This document shows, piece by piece, positions 1-11,052 of a stretch of DNA of 64,000 nucleotides (within the stretch, counting starts at the first letter, position 1; each line of letters opens with the position of its first letter). The DNA lies in assembly GCA_963920665.1 (NCBI GenBank), contig OY987273.1, positions 7,256,501 to 7,320,500 on the forward strand, given 5' to 3'. This stretch comes from Straminergon stramineum (taxonomy: Eukaryota > Streptophyta > Bryopsida > Hypnales > Calliergonaceae). The notes under the pieces were generated by a model. It was not told the DNA's origin. It did not search any database and was given only the letters and a program-made list of their open reading frames with translations. The position numbers and the translations under genes were made by a program.

Positions 1-1000
1 CCCCTATGGAATCTCACGTTTTCCTATTTGTCATATTTCACAAAGTAATTGGACACACTGATTTTTGGAATCATATACCTGAATTGGACAAGAAAAGGAT
101 GGAGAATGGTACTTGGGACTGGAATAATGAAACAACAAAAATGGAATTAATACTCACAGTGGTGCCAAAGTTGTCTTCTTCTTGCTTCCGGTTGACACTT
201 GACTCCTCTAGCATGGGCTGACTTCCACCAACATTTTTTGGTGCGGGGTCATCCTCTCCACTACTTCCTCCATCAGCAAAGCGAAGGGACTTCTTCAACT
301 CTCTAGGTGTAGACTGTGAAGTCCTAGATACTACCTTCTTCTTGTTCATCCTCGACTTCTTTAGAACCTTGGAGGAGGAGAAAAAAAATTCCGATGCCTT
401 TTTCTACTCCTCATGTCAATGGGCACAAGATCAGCATTTGGGGATTCTCCAAGCATAAGGTGAAAGAACTCTACATGAAACCTCCCTCTCCTCTCCACAA
501 CCTATGCAATGGCCACCAATTAAAATGGACATGGCGAAGTTGAGACACAAAACATATGCACTTGTTTAAGCGCTTTGGCTTAGGTGTACTACATGGATTC
601 AATAAATTCCTTTGTGCTCGTCGGGCAACCAAGCGTATTAACTCCCCTTCATGGCGGAACTTTCAATGTGCCGCTTAGAGGCAATTAAATAGGTTGGGGA
701 TTTCTAGATCAGCTGACACAATTATTTTTGCTCTTCTTCCAATGCATGGGTGACGAATCTAGTGCCTCCACTTAATGAACAACAGTAAATAAATGATGAG
801 GCCGTTTCAATTATCCCGAGGTCATGGACATGCAATAAAGGACTACTTGGACGGCGGTGCATAATGGGCAACTACCTCTACCGGTGGATTTTATCACTCA
901 AATCCGATGATTAAGTATTATACCTACCCTAATTAATGTTTTGCTCACCCAATTTTCAATTCCAAAATGAAAGGGTACTACATAAGGCCATTTGAATTTG
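1..1000. other. Unassigned leading sequence
   Basis: No recognisable gene. On the minus strand, 349 down to about 158 is an open, Ser/Lys/Glu-rich frame starting MNKKK. It ends at a good plant 5' splice consensus (GTGAGTATT on the minus strand), so it could be a first exon of something running out of the window; nothing else supports this. The rest has stops in all frames. The 5' end of MULE copy A should lie in or before this stretch, but no terminal inverted repeat matching its 3' end was found. Confidence 0.3.
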
Positions 1001-1070
1001 GATGCCTTCACTGATACCAAAGTTCCATTGCCTCTCAATGTCCCTCAGCTCCTGCTTGTGTTCTACGAGG

Positions 1071-3229
1071 ATGGCTTGTATTAGAGTGAATGGTCAAGAT
1101 GCTCCGCTTGTGTTTCCCGTAGACGATGGACAATTAGCCAAGGTCATGAGTCACTTCCTATACGTACACTTCAAATTTGTAGAGTCCTCCATCTACATTG
1201 AAGAGGAAAAGTTGTCCCAGTCAGGTGAATTGGTGCAATCCATTTCCGTTGTCAAGAGTCTAGATGGAGATGGCCATTGCTGGTACCTAGCCCCAAGGAA
1301 TTACAAGGCTTATGGACTTCCGCTTTCCATGGTAGGGGTTTGAACAAAAATTTGGAGTTGACAGTCAAATAACTCCATTGTCGACATGCCATATGTTGCA
1401 CGCACGGTGTCACCCAATCCGCCTTGTGAGGGCTTCCCGTTGCTCCTTGAGAGTACAATTCTACGGTCAGTGAAGGTAGAGAAACTAGAATCCATCATAG
1501 AATTGTCGAGTGAATCGGAAGGTGAGTCACCTAACATAATGCTTGAAAAGCAATAATGTCCAATTTCTTTGGAGATGAGTGAAAAGGCCTACATTCACTC
1601 AGAACAAATCACCCCCTCCAATAGTCCAGCCCCATCTCTACTGTCACGTCCTCCGGTGCATCCATCACCTACTCACCAAGTCAACATAATGGAGTGCTTG
1701 AAGAGATTGGCGACTGTGTAGCGTTCTTAGAATGAACTATCCAATATGGATGTCAATGCCCTAAAGCACCACCGTGTACAGTACTTGCCGACTCATTTCA
1801 ATGGGGACGTCATCTTCAAATTGCCCCCGTGTCGATCTATGTCCTCCTCCTTGACAACCAAGAACCTCGAGGGAATGGACAAGCGATACGACGGACACCC
1901 ATGGTATAAGCTGATGACCACAAACATTTACAATTCCGACAACCTCAAGTTCTGTAAGTCATACTGTGCCGGACACCTTGCTTGTCAAAATTCTGACTGT
2001 GATTATGTAAAAAGGGCTTCCAAAATGAACGAAATAGAGTGGACTGGTTACACAATCTGTCCTTTCGCTAAAGGGAGTCCTCCTCCCAATGATTGTACTC
2101 TAGTATGCAAAGTTTACAAGACCACCCCCTTGTGCTTGAACACATGTGGCGCTAGAATATACTACGTATAATGCAAAAATGCAAAAATGACTAGGGCCAC
2201 TATACACTTCAGAGATCATACGCACCGTGTCGCGAAGGGTGTATACAGAGACTTTGTAGAGAAAATCTCTGGACTCATTGCACAACAGGTGGCCAAAATG
2301 CCCACGGCCACCAACTCTACAATTGCACTCTCCGCCAGCAAAGAGTTCCTCACGAACTCTTTGTTTCACAATGGAAAGGGGGAGAAAGAGATGTTGAAGG
2401 GAGAAGAACTAGAGGAAGTCATGAATCGATTCCAATATCTTAGTAGTCCAAACATTAGGAATGTCATATCATCGTTTCGCTCCAACAACAAAGGAGGGGT
2501 CATCAACAACATCATGACAATGAAGAAAGAGTCAAAGTTCGAGTTCATACATGACAGTGTCTTCCCAGGACAGGGAAGGGAGAAGGTCTACCTCTTCAAA
2601 ATGCTCACAGAAGGACCCGGAAGTGGAGTGAACCTCATCAAACAAATGCAACCAAGAGGGGATTTACAAAACGCATGGATAATGTTTGACCATGTCAGAT
2701 GCGTCAACGAGTGGAGCACCATGGCATGCCACGTGTACGACACGGTGTACAAAAAAGTCATGACCATGGCCACTTGTGATATGCAATCGGAGAACACAAA
2801 GATCCAAGTCCAATTCTGGAGATCTCTAAACACGGTCATGGCAAGACATGGAGTGGAATACACCAACTTCAAAGGATTCATGGCAGATAGCGCAATGGCC
2901 AATTGGAATGCAGCACGGATTGTCTACGGAAGTGGGTCGCTTGATGAGAAAATGGAGAATCGCAAGAGAACGTGTTTGCTGCATTGGAGTAGTTCACTCC
3001 ACAAGCATATCCAGAAGCACATCAAAGAAGCATTCCAACAACAGCACATTACCCTCTACAAACAATACAAAGAATCCAAGACTATCGAAGAAGCAGAGAC
3101 GCGGTACCTCACAATTCAATCCTGGTGGTTGTCGTCGAGTGCTGCAAGTGAAGAAGATCTTCATCACTTGGACCACTAGCTAGCCTTCTAGCATTTTTGA
3201 TACCTACAGTGGGGAGGCTTCATGACTAT
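1071..3229 (+). pseudogene. MULE transposase, N-terminal finger and DDE core (decayed)
   Basis: One frame runs from MACIRV at 1071 to about 3229, broken by nonsense codons (TGA 1341, TAA 2169 and a few others) without a frameshift. In order: an acidic N-terminal segment; a Cys/His-rich module at 1880-2165 with CKSYCAGHLACQNSDCDY, resembling the WRKY/GCM/FLYWCH zinc-finger group; then the transposase core at 2187-3179. Candidate catalytic residues are Asp in TCDMQSE, Asp in FMADSAMANWNA (typical of the MULE DDE fold) and Glu in HIKEAFQQQ. The core ends in KESKTIEEAETRYLTIQ. A plausible splice donor, ATG|GTAAGTGAC, sits at 3229/3230. The finger subtype is inferred by eye; the MULE assignment is firmer because of the SWIM module downstream. 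Confidence 0.65.
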
Positions 3230-3770
3230 GGTAAGTGACTTTGTAAGTTGATTTTGAAGTATCCGTTCTCCTCTATCTAAAGCGGTTGTTGAAAAATAGA
3301 GGTGTACCCTTCAAACTTAGAGGCATGTACGTGGAGACTTTCATTGAGAATATTCCAGTACGAATTACTTTTTCCTTTTATGAATTTATTGATGAACATG
3401 TGAGGGGGGATCCAAATGAGGGGTACAAGGATAGGGCACCCAGACTTTAGTCGGATCCAATTGAAGGTTCTGGGCTCAAAAATGTTACTCTTTTTTTAAA
3501 GACTCCCACTCAAGAAGGAGCTCTTGGACCCTTCTTGAGAATCTCATGTCAGTCTTTTTCCTCCAAAATAGACGTCTCGTGTAGTGCTCATTCATAGAGA
3601 AAAGAATCTCTTTTGTAGTTTTACATTCATGAACGTCTTGCTATGTAAGCAAATGAAGTTCATACATTTGCAATGAGTCCGGGATGATCACATGGGCTAT
3701 TAACCCTCGAAAATGAAATTGGATGTCCTCACTCATGTGTTATGGATGGATGGATTTGTAGAAATTGAGT
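3230..3770 (+). other. Putative intron or inserted segment inside MULE copy A
   Basis: Lies between the DDE core and the SWIM module. It starts at a GTAAGT donor (3230) and ends near TTTGTAG before KLSLEEM. It is not simple intron sequence: a coding-like frame, RGVPFKLRGMYVETFIEN and onward to about 3660, crosses it with few stops. Copy B has a much shorter, unrelated sequence here (about 42150-41950). It is either an alternative exon or an insertion. Confidence 0.35.
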
Positions 3771-5150
3771 TTGGAGGAGATGACCAACCTACCTTTCTGC
3801 AATTTGTCTAAAACGGTTCACAACAAATGGCTTCAAATGTCAGGAAAGTGAGGAAACAACCTCTTCAACGCAACTTGCAATGATAGCATTCATGCATGGA
3901 TGCAAATGACCAACTATCGGGCATACCTCAGAGGACATGCATTTGGATCGGGGCCATCCAAGGGGGAGCTCAAACTCAGAGCTACAAGACAAAGTGGATG
4001 TCCCAAGAAAATCGTAGAAGCGTTGAACACGTTGCCTAGAGCAGAGGGGGTGGGAACAAGAATACCACACTTGGAAGGAGAGGAAATCTTTGGGAGCACA
4101 AAGAGGAAGTTGGACATACCCATCGGTAATGCCAAGGATTCACATAGACTGGACAAAGTGAACTTCTCTCAGCCGTGTGTGAGAACCAGGTCCACAACAG
4201 CTTCTCTTCAATCTTTGGAGGGCCCAAGTGAACAACCTCAAACCCTAAACCCTAAACATGTCACAACGGCATTTGAAAGTGATTGTGACACCTCCAAGTG
4301 GCACATTGCTAGGATCAGCCACAAGTCCAATGCAAAATGCCATGCTCAACAACGGACCACCAACATCAGGTGCACCTCCAAAATCGCAAGGGGAAGGAAG
4401 GAAACACCATCTCCAACCTATTGGGGCAGAAAAGAAGATTAAAGAAGCAAGCGCGAGGTGGTGGTCGATTTCTGGTTCTGTTGGGATGACATTGAACGAT
4501 GTGTAAAAGGTACAAAAAGAAAGTGGGTCATTGATTGGCCTAAGGTACTAGAGGTGTGGTCTGTTCTCAGTGGGACCAACCTCAATAGGGAGGAGACTCT
4601 GCTGCTACAATATGCAGGCTTCCACCTTCAAGAAAGGCCGACATTGTCCCCACGGGGACTCTTCACCATGTTGAAGGTTTTCCAAACTGTCTCGTATGAC
4701 CAACCAATGCCCAAGAACCCGGATGCATATCCAACGGTTAGGAACAACCTAACCATTCGGAGGATAGCCAATGCACCAACTACGGAACAACAAAACAAGT
4801 GGGAAAGTGCAACAAATGTTAGAGGGCAAATAGTAGGAGTCACCTTGCTCCCCTTCCCAGGCCTTGGTACTATAGTGGCGCTTGAGACAGGGACAGACAC
4901 TAACAAAAACATCTATCGAATTATAGTGGATATGTTCCCCACATATACATGCCTAGACTTCGTGAATATGGTTGTTTTAGCTATTGGAGGTCGACAACAA
5001 TACGTGAATTGCAAACACCTATACTACTTGTATAGGTACTTTTGCAAGATGGACATCCATGAAGACAAATTCGTTCATGCACCTAGTTATAGTTTCAATG
5101 AACTGAAGGTAATCCTAGTTCGAGCAGGAATCATTACAGTTCTAGAATAG
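3771..5150 (+). pseudogene. MULE transposase, C-terminal region with SWIM finger (decayed)
   Basis: Same frame as the upstream core, about 460 codons. It begins LSLEEMTNLP and runs through a basic linker, a stop at about 4440 (RKED*), then VVDFWFCWDD to the terminal stop at 5148-5150. Residues near 4945-5030 form a SWIM-type finger: TCLDF, about 18 residues, then NCKHLYYLYRYF. In copy B the first half reads TCTCSDF, so the first Cys of the CxC pair has become Tyr here. SWIM fingers are usual in plant MULE/FAR1-type transposases and probably bind DNA or protein. Copy B (41971-40560) aligns over the whole length, which supports this reading across the stops. Confidence 0.65.
4240..4257. repeat. 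Short telomere-like motif (CCCTAAA, two units)
   Basis: AAACCCTAAACCCTAAAC lies inside the SWIM-module reading frame (residues TLNPK). The homologous site in copy B lacks it, so it arose in copy A. Two units is too short for a telomere fragment. Confidence 0.5.
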
Positions 5151-5339
5151 GCATGGCTACATTTATCCATGTACTTCAATTACATAGTATTCATTCACAT
5201 ATATTGCGATAGAAATGATTTGCAATGTATAGAGGGAAAATGTTAATTCATTCATGAAATATAGAAGCATGTTTCATAAGTGAAGTGCTTTGTTGCCAAT
5301 TCATAGAAATGACTATATTTCCAAGTATTTTTCCTACTT

Positions 5340-5560
5340 TCAAAACGTCTTCATAGTCTTTTTACTTCCAATGTGTTCCCATTCATTTTCCCAATTTTTT
5401 AATTTTTGTCCCCAAGGTTTTTTTCCCATTTTTTAAATTTCTATCCCGAGGTTTTTTTTCCTATTTTTTTCCCTTTCCCCATTTTCTCCCTTTTCTCATT
5501 CTTTGGATACCCCAAGGGGTTTTCTTTTCACATTTCGTTTATCTTCTCCATTCCCTACAA
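5340..5560 (+). repeat. T/C-rich low-complexity tract in MULE 3' region
   Basis: Imperfect runs of TTTTTCCC and CCATTTTTT. It corresponds to the longer A/G-rich tract at 39905-40330 of copy B, read on the other strand. The short Phe-rich open frame here is a by-product of composition. Confidence 0.6.
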
Positions 5561-6138
5561 TTTGGGGGAGGATGTCAACATTTTGGCACTTCTTACAATT
5601 ATGAAGAGAAATAAATTTTTATAATTGTAAATTATGTAAACCACCAAAACTTAAGATTCGAGTCAAATGCTGATCCTAAATCCACCATGGCTTCTACTCA
5701 TCATCTCACCCAAACCTTGAGGTTCTCTATTCACCCTACACGTATGCACTTATACAAACTCACATGAAAAATTCCAATTGTTCTAGGATATTCAGACACC
5801 AAATTCTATGTATTCAAATTAGGTAGTGAAAACAACACCACTAAGTTGTGTCCAAATGGCATCTATCTATAATACTGAAACCATCTAGCATATTTCCCAT
5901 TGTAGTCATTGAACTAAGTGCTCCAACTTTCCAATAAAATTTGACAATCTTTTCCCACAATAATAAGCAATTTCAAAAGAATAAGAAATAACTCATTCCA
6001 GAGTCCACGATCTTAGGGGACATAGTCATAGGTCACAATATTCACTAAAAATAAGAAATTTTTGTCTATTTTGGGAGAAAAAATGACCAAAAAAATTTGG
6101 GGGCAAAAAATTGCCCCCAAAATGTTTTAGGGGCTCTA
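5561..6138. other. MULE 3' non-coding region
   Basis: AT-rich, with stops in all frames. It matches 39340-39890 of copy B on the opposite strand (shared phrases include the CACAATATTCACTAAAAAT region and the G-rich AATTTGGGGGC stretch). I see no gene. Confidence 0.55.
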
Positions 6139-6203
6139 GGCTCACATACTCCATGCTCACAGCTCACAGGCTCACGGCTCCAAGCTCACATGCTAGCGTC
6201 ATT
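6139..6203 (+). repeat. Subterminal GCTCACA repeats at the MULE 3' end
   Basis: CTCACA or CTCAC recurs five to six times in 60 bases, ending in AAGCTCACATGCTAGCGTC. Copy B has the same block at 39254-39325. Clustered subterminal motifs are commonly transposase-binding sites; that role is inferred. Confidence 0.5.
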
Positions 6204-7833
6204 GCTTCTCAACTCAACTGAAGAAGACCATCTTGGGGAGTGTGAAGTCAATTCGAGAGTTAGCCAAGTAATTGGATGCAACACAAGAAATAGCAGCACC
6301 GGAAATTACCATCTCGCCACTGATTCCGACGATCCATCTTCTTGAGAAGGAAACTCTTCGGACACCCAACTTGCTCATCCAAAGTGACCTAGCGGATCGG
6401 ATTGAAGGACTCGTTTGGAAAGCTTCGAGTACATGCAACAGCCTTAACCGAGGCAAGAGAGGACTACCATCGTCTTAGATGAAACCTCCCTAGGAGAAGA
6501 AGAAGACAAGAGGGAGGTCACTCAAATTGAAAAATCTGAAGAAAAGGAGTACCAAATTAGATCAGAGGAGGAAGAAGAGGAGGACATGGAAGAGGAAGAC
6601 TCACCTTCGGAAATCCAGAAGATTTAGACCTGGGCAGCATTGAGGACGACTTCAGTGAAAACAACTCCGAAAGTGACTTCAAGGGCATACATCCAAGCAC
6701 CAACAAGCCAAGGCGGGAGCAATCAGAAGAAGGGGCAGAAGGCAAAGTAGTTAGGATTTTAGTTAGTTAGGATTTGAATTTTGAATTTGATCCGGGTTTC
6801 CAAGTGTGGGCCCAGGTTCCGGATTTGTAGGATCTGACTTTTCCGGGTTTCTTGAGAGGTCTGTGATTGGTCATCTAGATTTCCAAGTGGCTTTTTGGCT
6901 TTGGGTTTTTGGATTTTTAAGGGAGGGCAAGTCTGTTGCCCTCTCATTCCATCCTAGTACGTATAGTTGCTATCTTGTCATCCTTTCTTTAATTTGAGCC
7001 ACCAAATGGACATTCGGGAATTGATTTGTTATATATCTATCTTTCTTGTATTTGTTTGTGAGAGCGTTGAAGTATAAGAGAGAGGAGGAGGAAAGGAGGA
7101 ATCCGGATATGAGGGGACTCGATTTGATTTGGGAGGGAACATTTGTGACGTAGTTTAGGCTTGTGAATACAATCTTGTGCGAGGTGCCTTTAAAACACTG
7201 GAACAGAAATCCGGCAAGGAGTAGTGTAGGTGCAAGTTCGGAATACTAGAGAGGGTTCCATGCGGAAATAAGCAATTGCCAGCAGAAAAATCCCCATCCT
7301 ACTTTCCAGAAGGTTTGCTAAACTCTAGGATAAGTTTAGTGAACGACTAACAATCCCCCATCGGTTCTGGTTGCTCAGTTGCCGTTGATCTGTCGTTGTA
7401 GTGGAGAAGACTGGTTACGGCTCTAAGTGACCTGCCTTCCGGATTGGGCATCCAAGAAGTTGTGAGAATGTTTCTTGGTTTGATTTAGTACAACATTTGG
7501 TCTAAGTATATTTTATGTAGTTTAGAGAAAGAAGAGAGTGTGAGAAATATGAGAGGTGAGTCCCTACCCCTCTATAAGATCAAAGGCAGACCCTTTGAGG
7601 GTAAAACAAAGGCACCAAAAACTAGTGTGTGTGTGAGAATAGACGGTTCCGGATTCTGAAAAGGAGTGGATCTAGATTGGAATCCGGAAAGGTAGTGATC
7701 CGGAAAAGAGAGAGCTTAAGTTGGTAATACGGATAATCTCGGCTTGCAGCAACAGTCTAGAATCCCTTGAGACGATATTTTGAGTCATTTTACAACGTTT
7801 TGGTGTTGTAATGGTACTTACACTCCACTACAT
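6204..7833 (+). mobile_element. Element T, copy T1 (5' truncated)
   Basis: Aligns with the last third of full-length copies T3 and T4. It begins in the C-terminal half of the T gene (CTTCTCAACTCAACTGAAGA) and runs to the shared 3' end GGTACTTACACTCCACTACATG. The 5' part is missing where MULE copy A ends. The remaining coding part (6204-6750) keeps LLEKETLRTPNLL and the Glu-rich stretch, but with stops and a frame change. The 3' untranslated block, 6751-7833, carries no open frame of note. Confidence 0.75.
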
Positions 7834-9056
7834 GTTTGATAGTTGTTGCCTTCCTCAATGCTTTAGTCAATTTGGTGACATATTCATTCCACTCTATATT
7901 GATGACAGTCTTTTCCACGGCTTGTCGAACCTCCACCAATCGCTCGATCATCATAAACATGGTAGCAAATTGTGTCTTGTTCAGATTTTTCAATGTCAAG
8001 TCGTGCAAGTAGCAATGAAAAATGGCTAAAGGCATGTGGTGCATGAATTTTAATATCTTCTTTGCACGTTTCACCATCTTCTTCACTCAATCTTCCTACT
8101 CCAATCTTTCTATAAAAGATCCAATGCATGAGCGAAACAAGCCTAAAAATATATATGCGGGAAGGGACCAATTACCAAATTCCGAGTTGCATGCATGTTA
8201 GATGCATTGTCTCTGCAAACTTGTACAACATTTTTGGGGACAATCGCATCAATGTATTTTATCATGTTGGCACTAACGCGTGTGACGCCTTTGTATTCCC
8301 CCATTGTATTGATGGATCCAAGAAATATGTCTCCACTTGTATACGACAATATAACATTCATCAAGGGTCGGTGCATTACATTGTCCCATCCATCTGAGAA
8401 AATTATCACTCCATACTTGTAGATTGGGCCCTTTGTCTTCTCAATTACCATTGCTGCGACCTCCTTTCTTGCAAATTTCAACAACTTTGTACACATTGTA
8501 TGGTATGATGGCGGTTTATAAGGGACTCTTGATTCAAACATAGATTTCACAACATCCCCAAAAGAGGGGTGCCTCACCATATTGAATGGTATGGTGGCTT
8601 CATAAAAAAATTGTAGCCAACTTTCTTGTCTAGCAAAGGCTTCTTCAATGTATTCATGCCTTCTTCCACGGATAATTGCCACATCAGCCAATTGGGAGTC
8701 AAGACCAATCCATGTGACTCTAAGGAGCTTACATAAGAGCCTTGCCCACATGCATTTGTCCCCCCTTCTAATGTTGAAATTGAAGTGTTGAATTGTTGTT
8801 CATTTGGGACTAAAGCTGGTGGCATTGTTGAAGATGATTTAACTTCTTACTCTTGTTCACTTCCTGGCACAGGGCTATCGGCACATGTCCTCCATAATTA
8901 AAAAATATTGCTTTCCTTGGTAGACTTACTTTTAAATAGGACCTTACCCCAAGGATTGATGTTATCGTTGTTGTTCCATTTAAACCTCAAATGCAATAGC
9001 AACCGATCTTTGTGGTAACTTATTATGCATCAACAAGCCTTGCATACCTGTCGTAC
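7834..9056 (-). pseudogene. hAT transposase remnant (DUF659-type), different subfamily
   Basis: Minus-strand frames hold pieces of a DUF659/hAT transposase: a BED-like N-terminal remnant near 8990-8900 (NPWGKVLFKS region), PFNMVRHPSF and YKPPSYHTMCTKLL near 8560, the first catalytic Asp in FSDGWDNVMHRPLMN, the second in CRDNASNMHATRN, and a helix-rich part with HHMPLAIFHCYLHDL near 8030. It is clearly homologous to, but diverged from, the transposase at 15847-19224. It is cut on both sides by T elements (T1 at 7833, T2 at 9057), so the C-terminal ERNWS region is absent. No TIR or target duplication is visible. Confidence 0.7.
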
Positions 9057-11050
9057 ACGCAAAGGAGCATAAGTACCCTTACAACACCAAAACGTCGTAA
9101 AATGACTCAAAATATCGTCCTAAGGGATTCTAGACTGTTGTTGCAAGCCGAGATTATCCATATTATCGACTTAAGCATTCTTTTCACTTCTTTTCTCTCT
9201 TTTGGATCTCTATCTTTCCGGAATCCAATCTAGATCCACTCCTTTTCAGAATCCGGAACCGTCTCTTCTCACACACACACTAGTTTTTGGTGCCTTTGTT
9301 TTACCCTCAAAGGGTCCACCTTTGATCTTATAGAGGGGTAGGGACTCACCTCTCATATTTCTCACACTCTCTTCTTTCTCTAAACTACACAAAACACACT
9401 TAGACCAAATGTTGCACTAAATCAAACCAAGAAACACTCTCACAACTTCCTGGATGGCCAATCCGAAAGGCAGGTCACATAGAGCCGTAACCAGTCTTCT
9501 CCACTACAACGACAGATCAACAACAACTAAGCAACCGGAATCGATGGTGGATTGTTAGTCGTTCACTAAACTAATCCTAGAGTTTGGCAAACCTTCTGGA
9601 AAGTAGGATGGGGATTTTTCCGCTTGCAGTTGCTTATTTTCACATGGAATCCTCATTGGTATTTCGGACTCGCACCCACACCACTCCTTGCTGGATTTCT
9701 GTTCCGGTGTTTTAAAGGCACCGTGTACAAGACCATATTTACAAGCCTAAACTACGTCACAAACGTTCCCTCCCAAATCAAATTGAGTCACCTCATATCT
9801 AGATTCCTCCTTTCCTCCTCGTCTCTCTTATACTTCAACGCTCTCACAAGAAAACATAGAAAAGCTGGATATACGACAGATCAATTCCTAAATGTCCATT
9901 TGGTGGCTCAGATTAAAGAAAGGATGATAAGATACCAACTATAAGCACTAGAATGGAATGAGAAGGCAACGAACTTGACCCTTCCTTAAAAACTCAAAAA
10001 TCCAAAGCCAAAAGGCCACCCAAAAATCCAGGTGACCCATCACACACCTCTCGAGAAACTTGGAAAGTCAGATCCTAAAAATCTAAAACCCGGGCCCACA
10101 CCTAGAAACTCAGTTCAATTTCAAAATTTGAATTCTAACTAATTATCACCTTAACTACACCTTTCACGCATTCTTCTAACTGTTCCCACCTTAACTCGTT
10201 GGTGCCTTGTTGACTGCTTTCAGAGTCGCCTTCATAGGAGTTGTCTTTAGTGCGACTCGAGTCTAGATTTTTTGGATCACAAGGGGTGATCTTGCCTTAT
10301 CCATTTCGTCCTCTTCTTCTTCTTCCTCTGATCTGGTTTGGTTCTACTCTTCATGGTTTCCTACTCGGACAACACAACATTGTGACAAATAGACATCACA
10401 CAATGTCTAGTAGAGCCCTCAAGATGTCTAGTTGACTAAACATCTAATTGACTTTAAAAAAAATCATCAAAAATTTATGATTTTGATATATTTAAGTTTG
10501 ATTTCAATGAAGTGTATCAATTTAATGAATACATATTACATTCTAAATTTAGGTTCATAATTATAGTGAGATTTTGATTTTTCTGAGATGTCAACAATGG
10601 ACTTACACGACGGGTCATGATGGGGTATTGACACTTTGTCTAATACAACACGTGACAATAGACGTCTTACATCACATGAAAACCCAAAAATATGTTCGAC
10701 AAGACAACCTTGCTCTTCTTCGTCAGACTTCTCAATGAGCATGATCTTCCTCTCTTCCTCCTCTTCTCTTAGAGAAGTCTCATCCAATATTATGGGAGCC
10801 CTATCCTTCTTGGGTTGTGGTTGTTGCCTATGTTCGAAACTTTTCGGATGAGTCCAAGCCGGATTCGTCAGGCCCCCCATCCGTTCAACTAGATCACTTC
10901 AGATTAGCAATTCAGCTATCTAAAGGGTGTTCTTCAAGGGAAGATAGGTAGTTGGAACGGGCGGTGAGACGGTAACCTCCAGTGGCACTAACTCTTGTGC
11001 TATGTCTGACTACTTGGCCGACTCTCAAACTGTCTTTATGCTCCTTGTTA
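9057..11050 (-). mobile_element. Element T, copy T2, segment 1 (3' part)
   Basis: Minus-strand T element. It runs from its 3' end (GCAAAGGAGCATAAGTACCC at 9059) through the 1.1 kb untranslated block into the C-terminal half of the T gene (about 10190-11042, acidic stretch and LLEKETL region). The gene breaks off at 11042-11050, where copy T3 begins. It resumes at 14558, is interrupted again at 15276 and finishes at 23738-24870. The three segments together make one full-length T. Confidence 0.75.
10353..10712. mobile_element. Small 360 bp insertion in T2
   Basis: The T consensus is interrupted inside the acidic coding stretch. CTCTTC occurs on each side (10347-10352 and 10713-10718), consistent with a short target duplication. 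Inside, a near-direct repeat, GTGACAAATAGACATC (about 10380) and GTGACAATAGACGTC (about 10647), lies near the two ends. No coding capacity. The family is unknown, and the 6 bp duplication is only suggestive because the site is pyrimidine-rich. Confidence 0.4.
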
Positions 11051-11052
11051 TA

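Larger units (their letters stand above)
1002..6203 (+). mobile_element. MULE-like DNA transposon, copy A
   Basis: Defined by alignment with copy B (39236-44290, opposite strand). Both carry, in the same order, an N-terminal module starting MACIRV, a Cys-rich finger, a DDE transposase core, a SWIM-finger module, a similar 3' flank, a low-complexity T/C-rich tract and a 3' end reading GCTAGCGTC followed by A/G and TTG. At 6204 the sequence switches abruptly to element T1, so 6200-6203 is taken as the 3' boundary. The 5' boundary is not defined; 1002 is only the first open codon region. No matching terminal inverted repeat is visible, so it may be a non-TIR MULE or be 5' truncated. The copy is dead: several in-frame stops interrupt the transposase. 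Confidence 0.65.

Noticed and set aside
4240..4257. Ancient telomere fusion site
   Set aside because: Only two repeat units, inside a transposase reading frame.
7811..8029. Plus-strand frames over 7811-8422
   Set aside because: Antisense shadows of the hAT remnant, which is recognisable on the minus strand.
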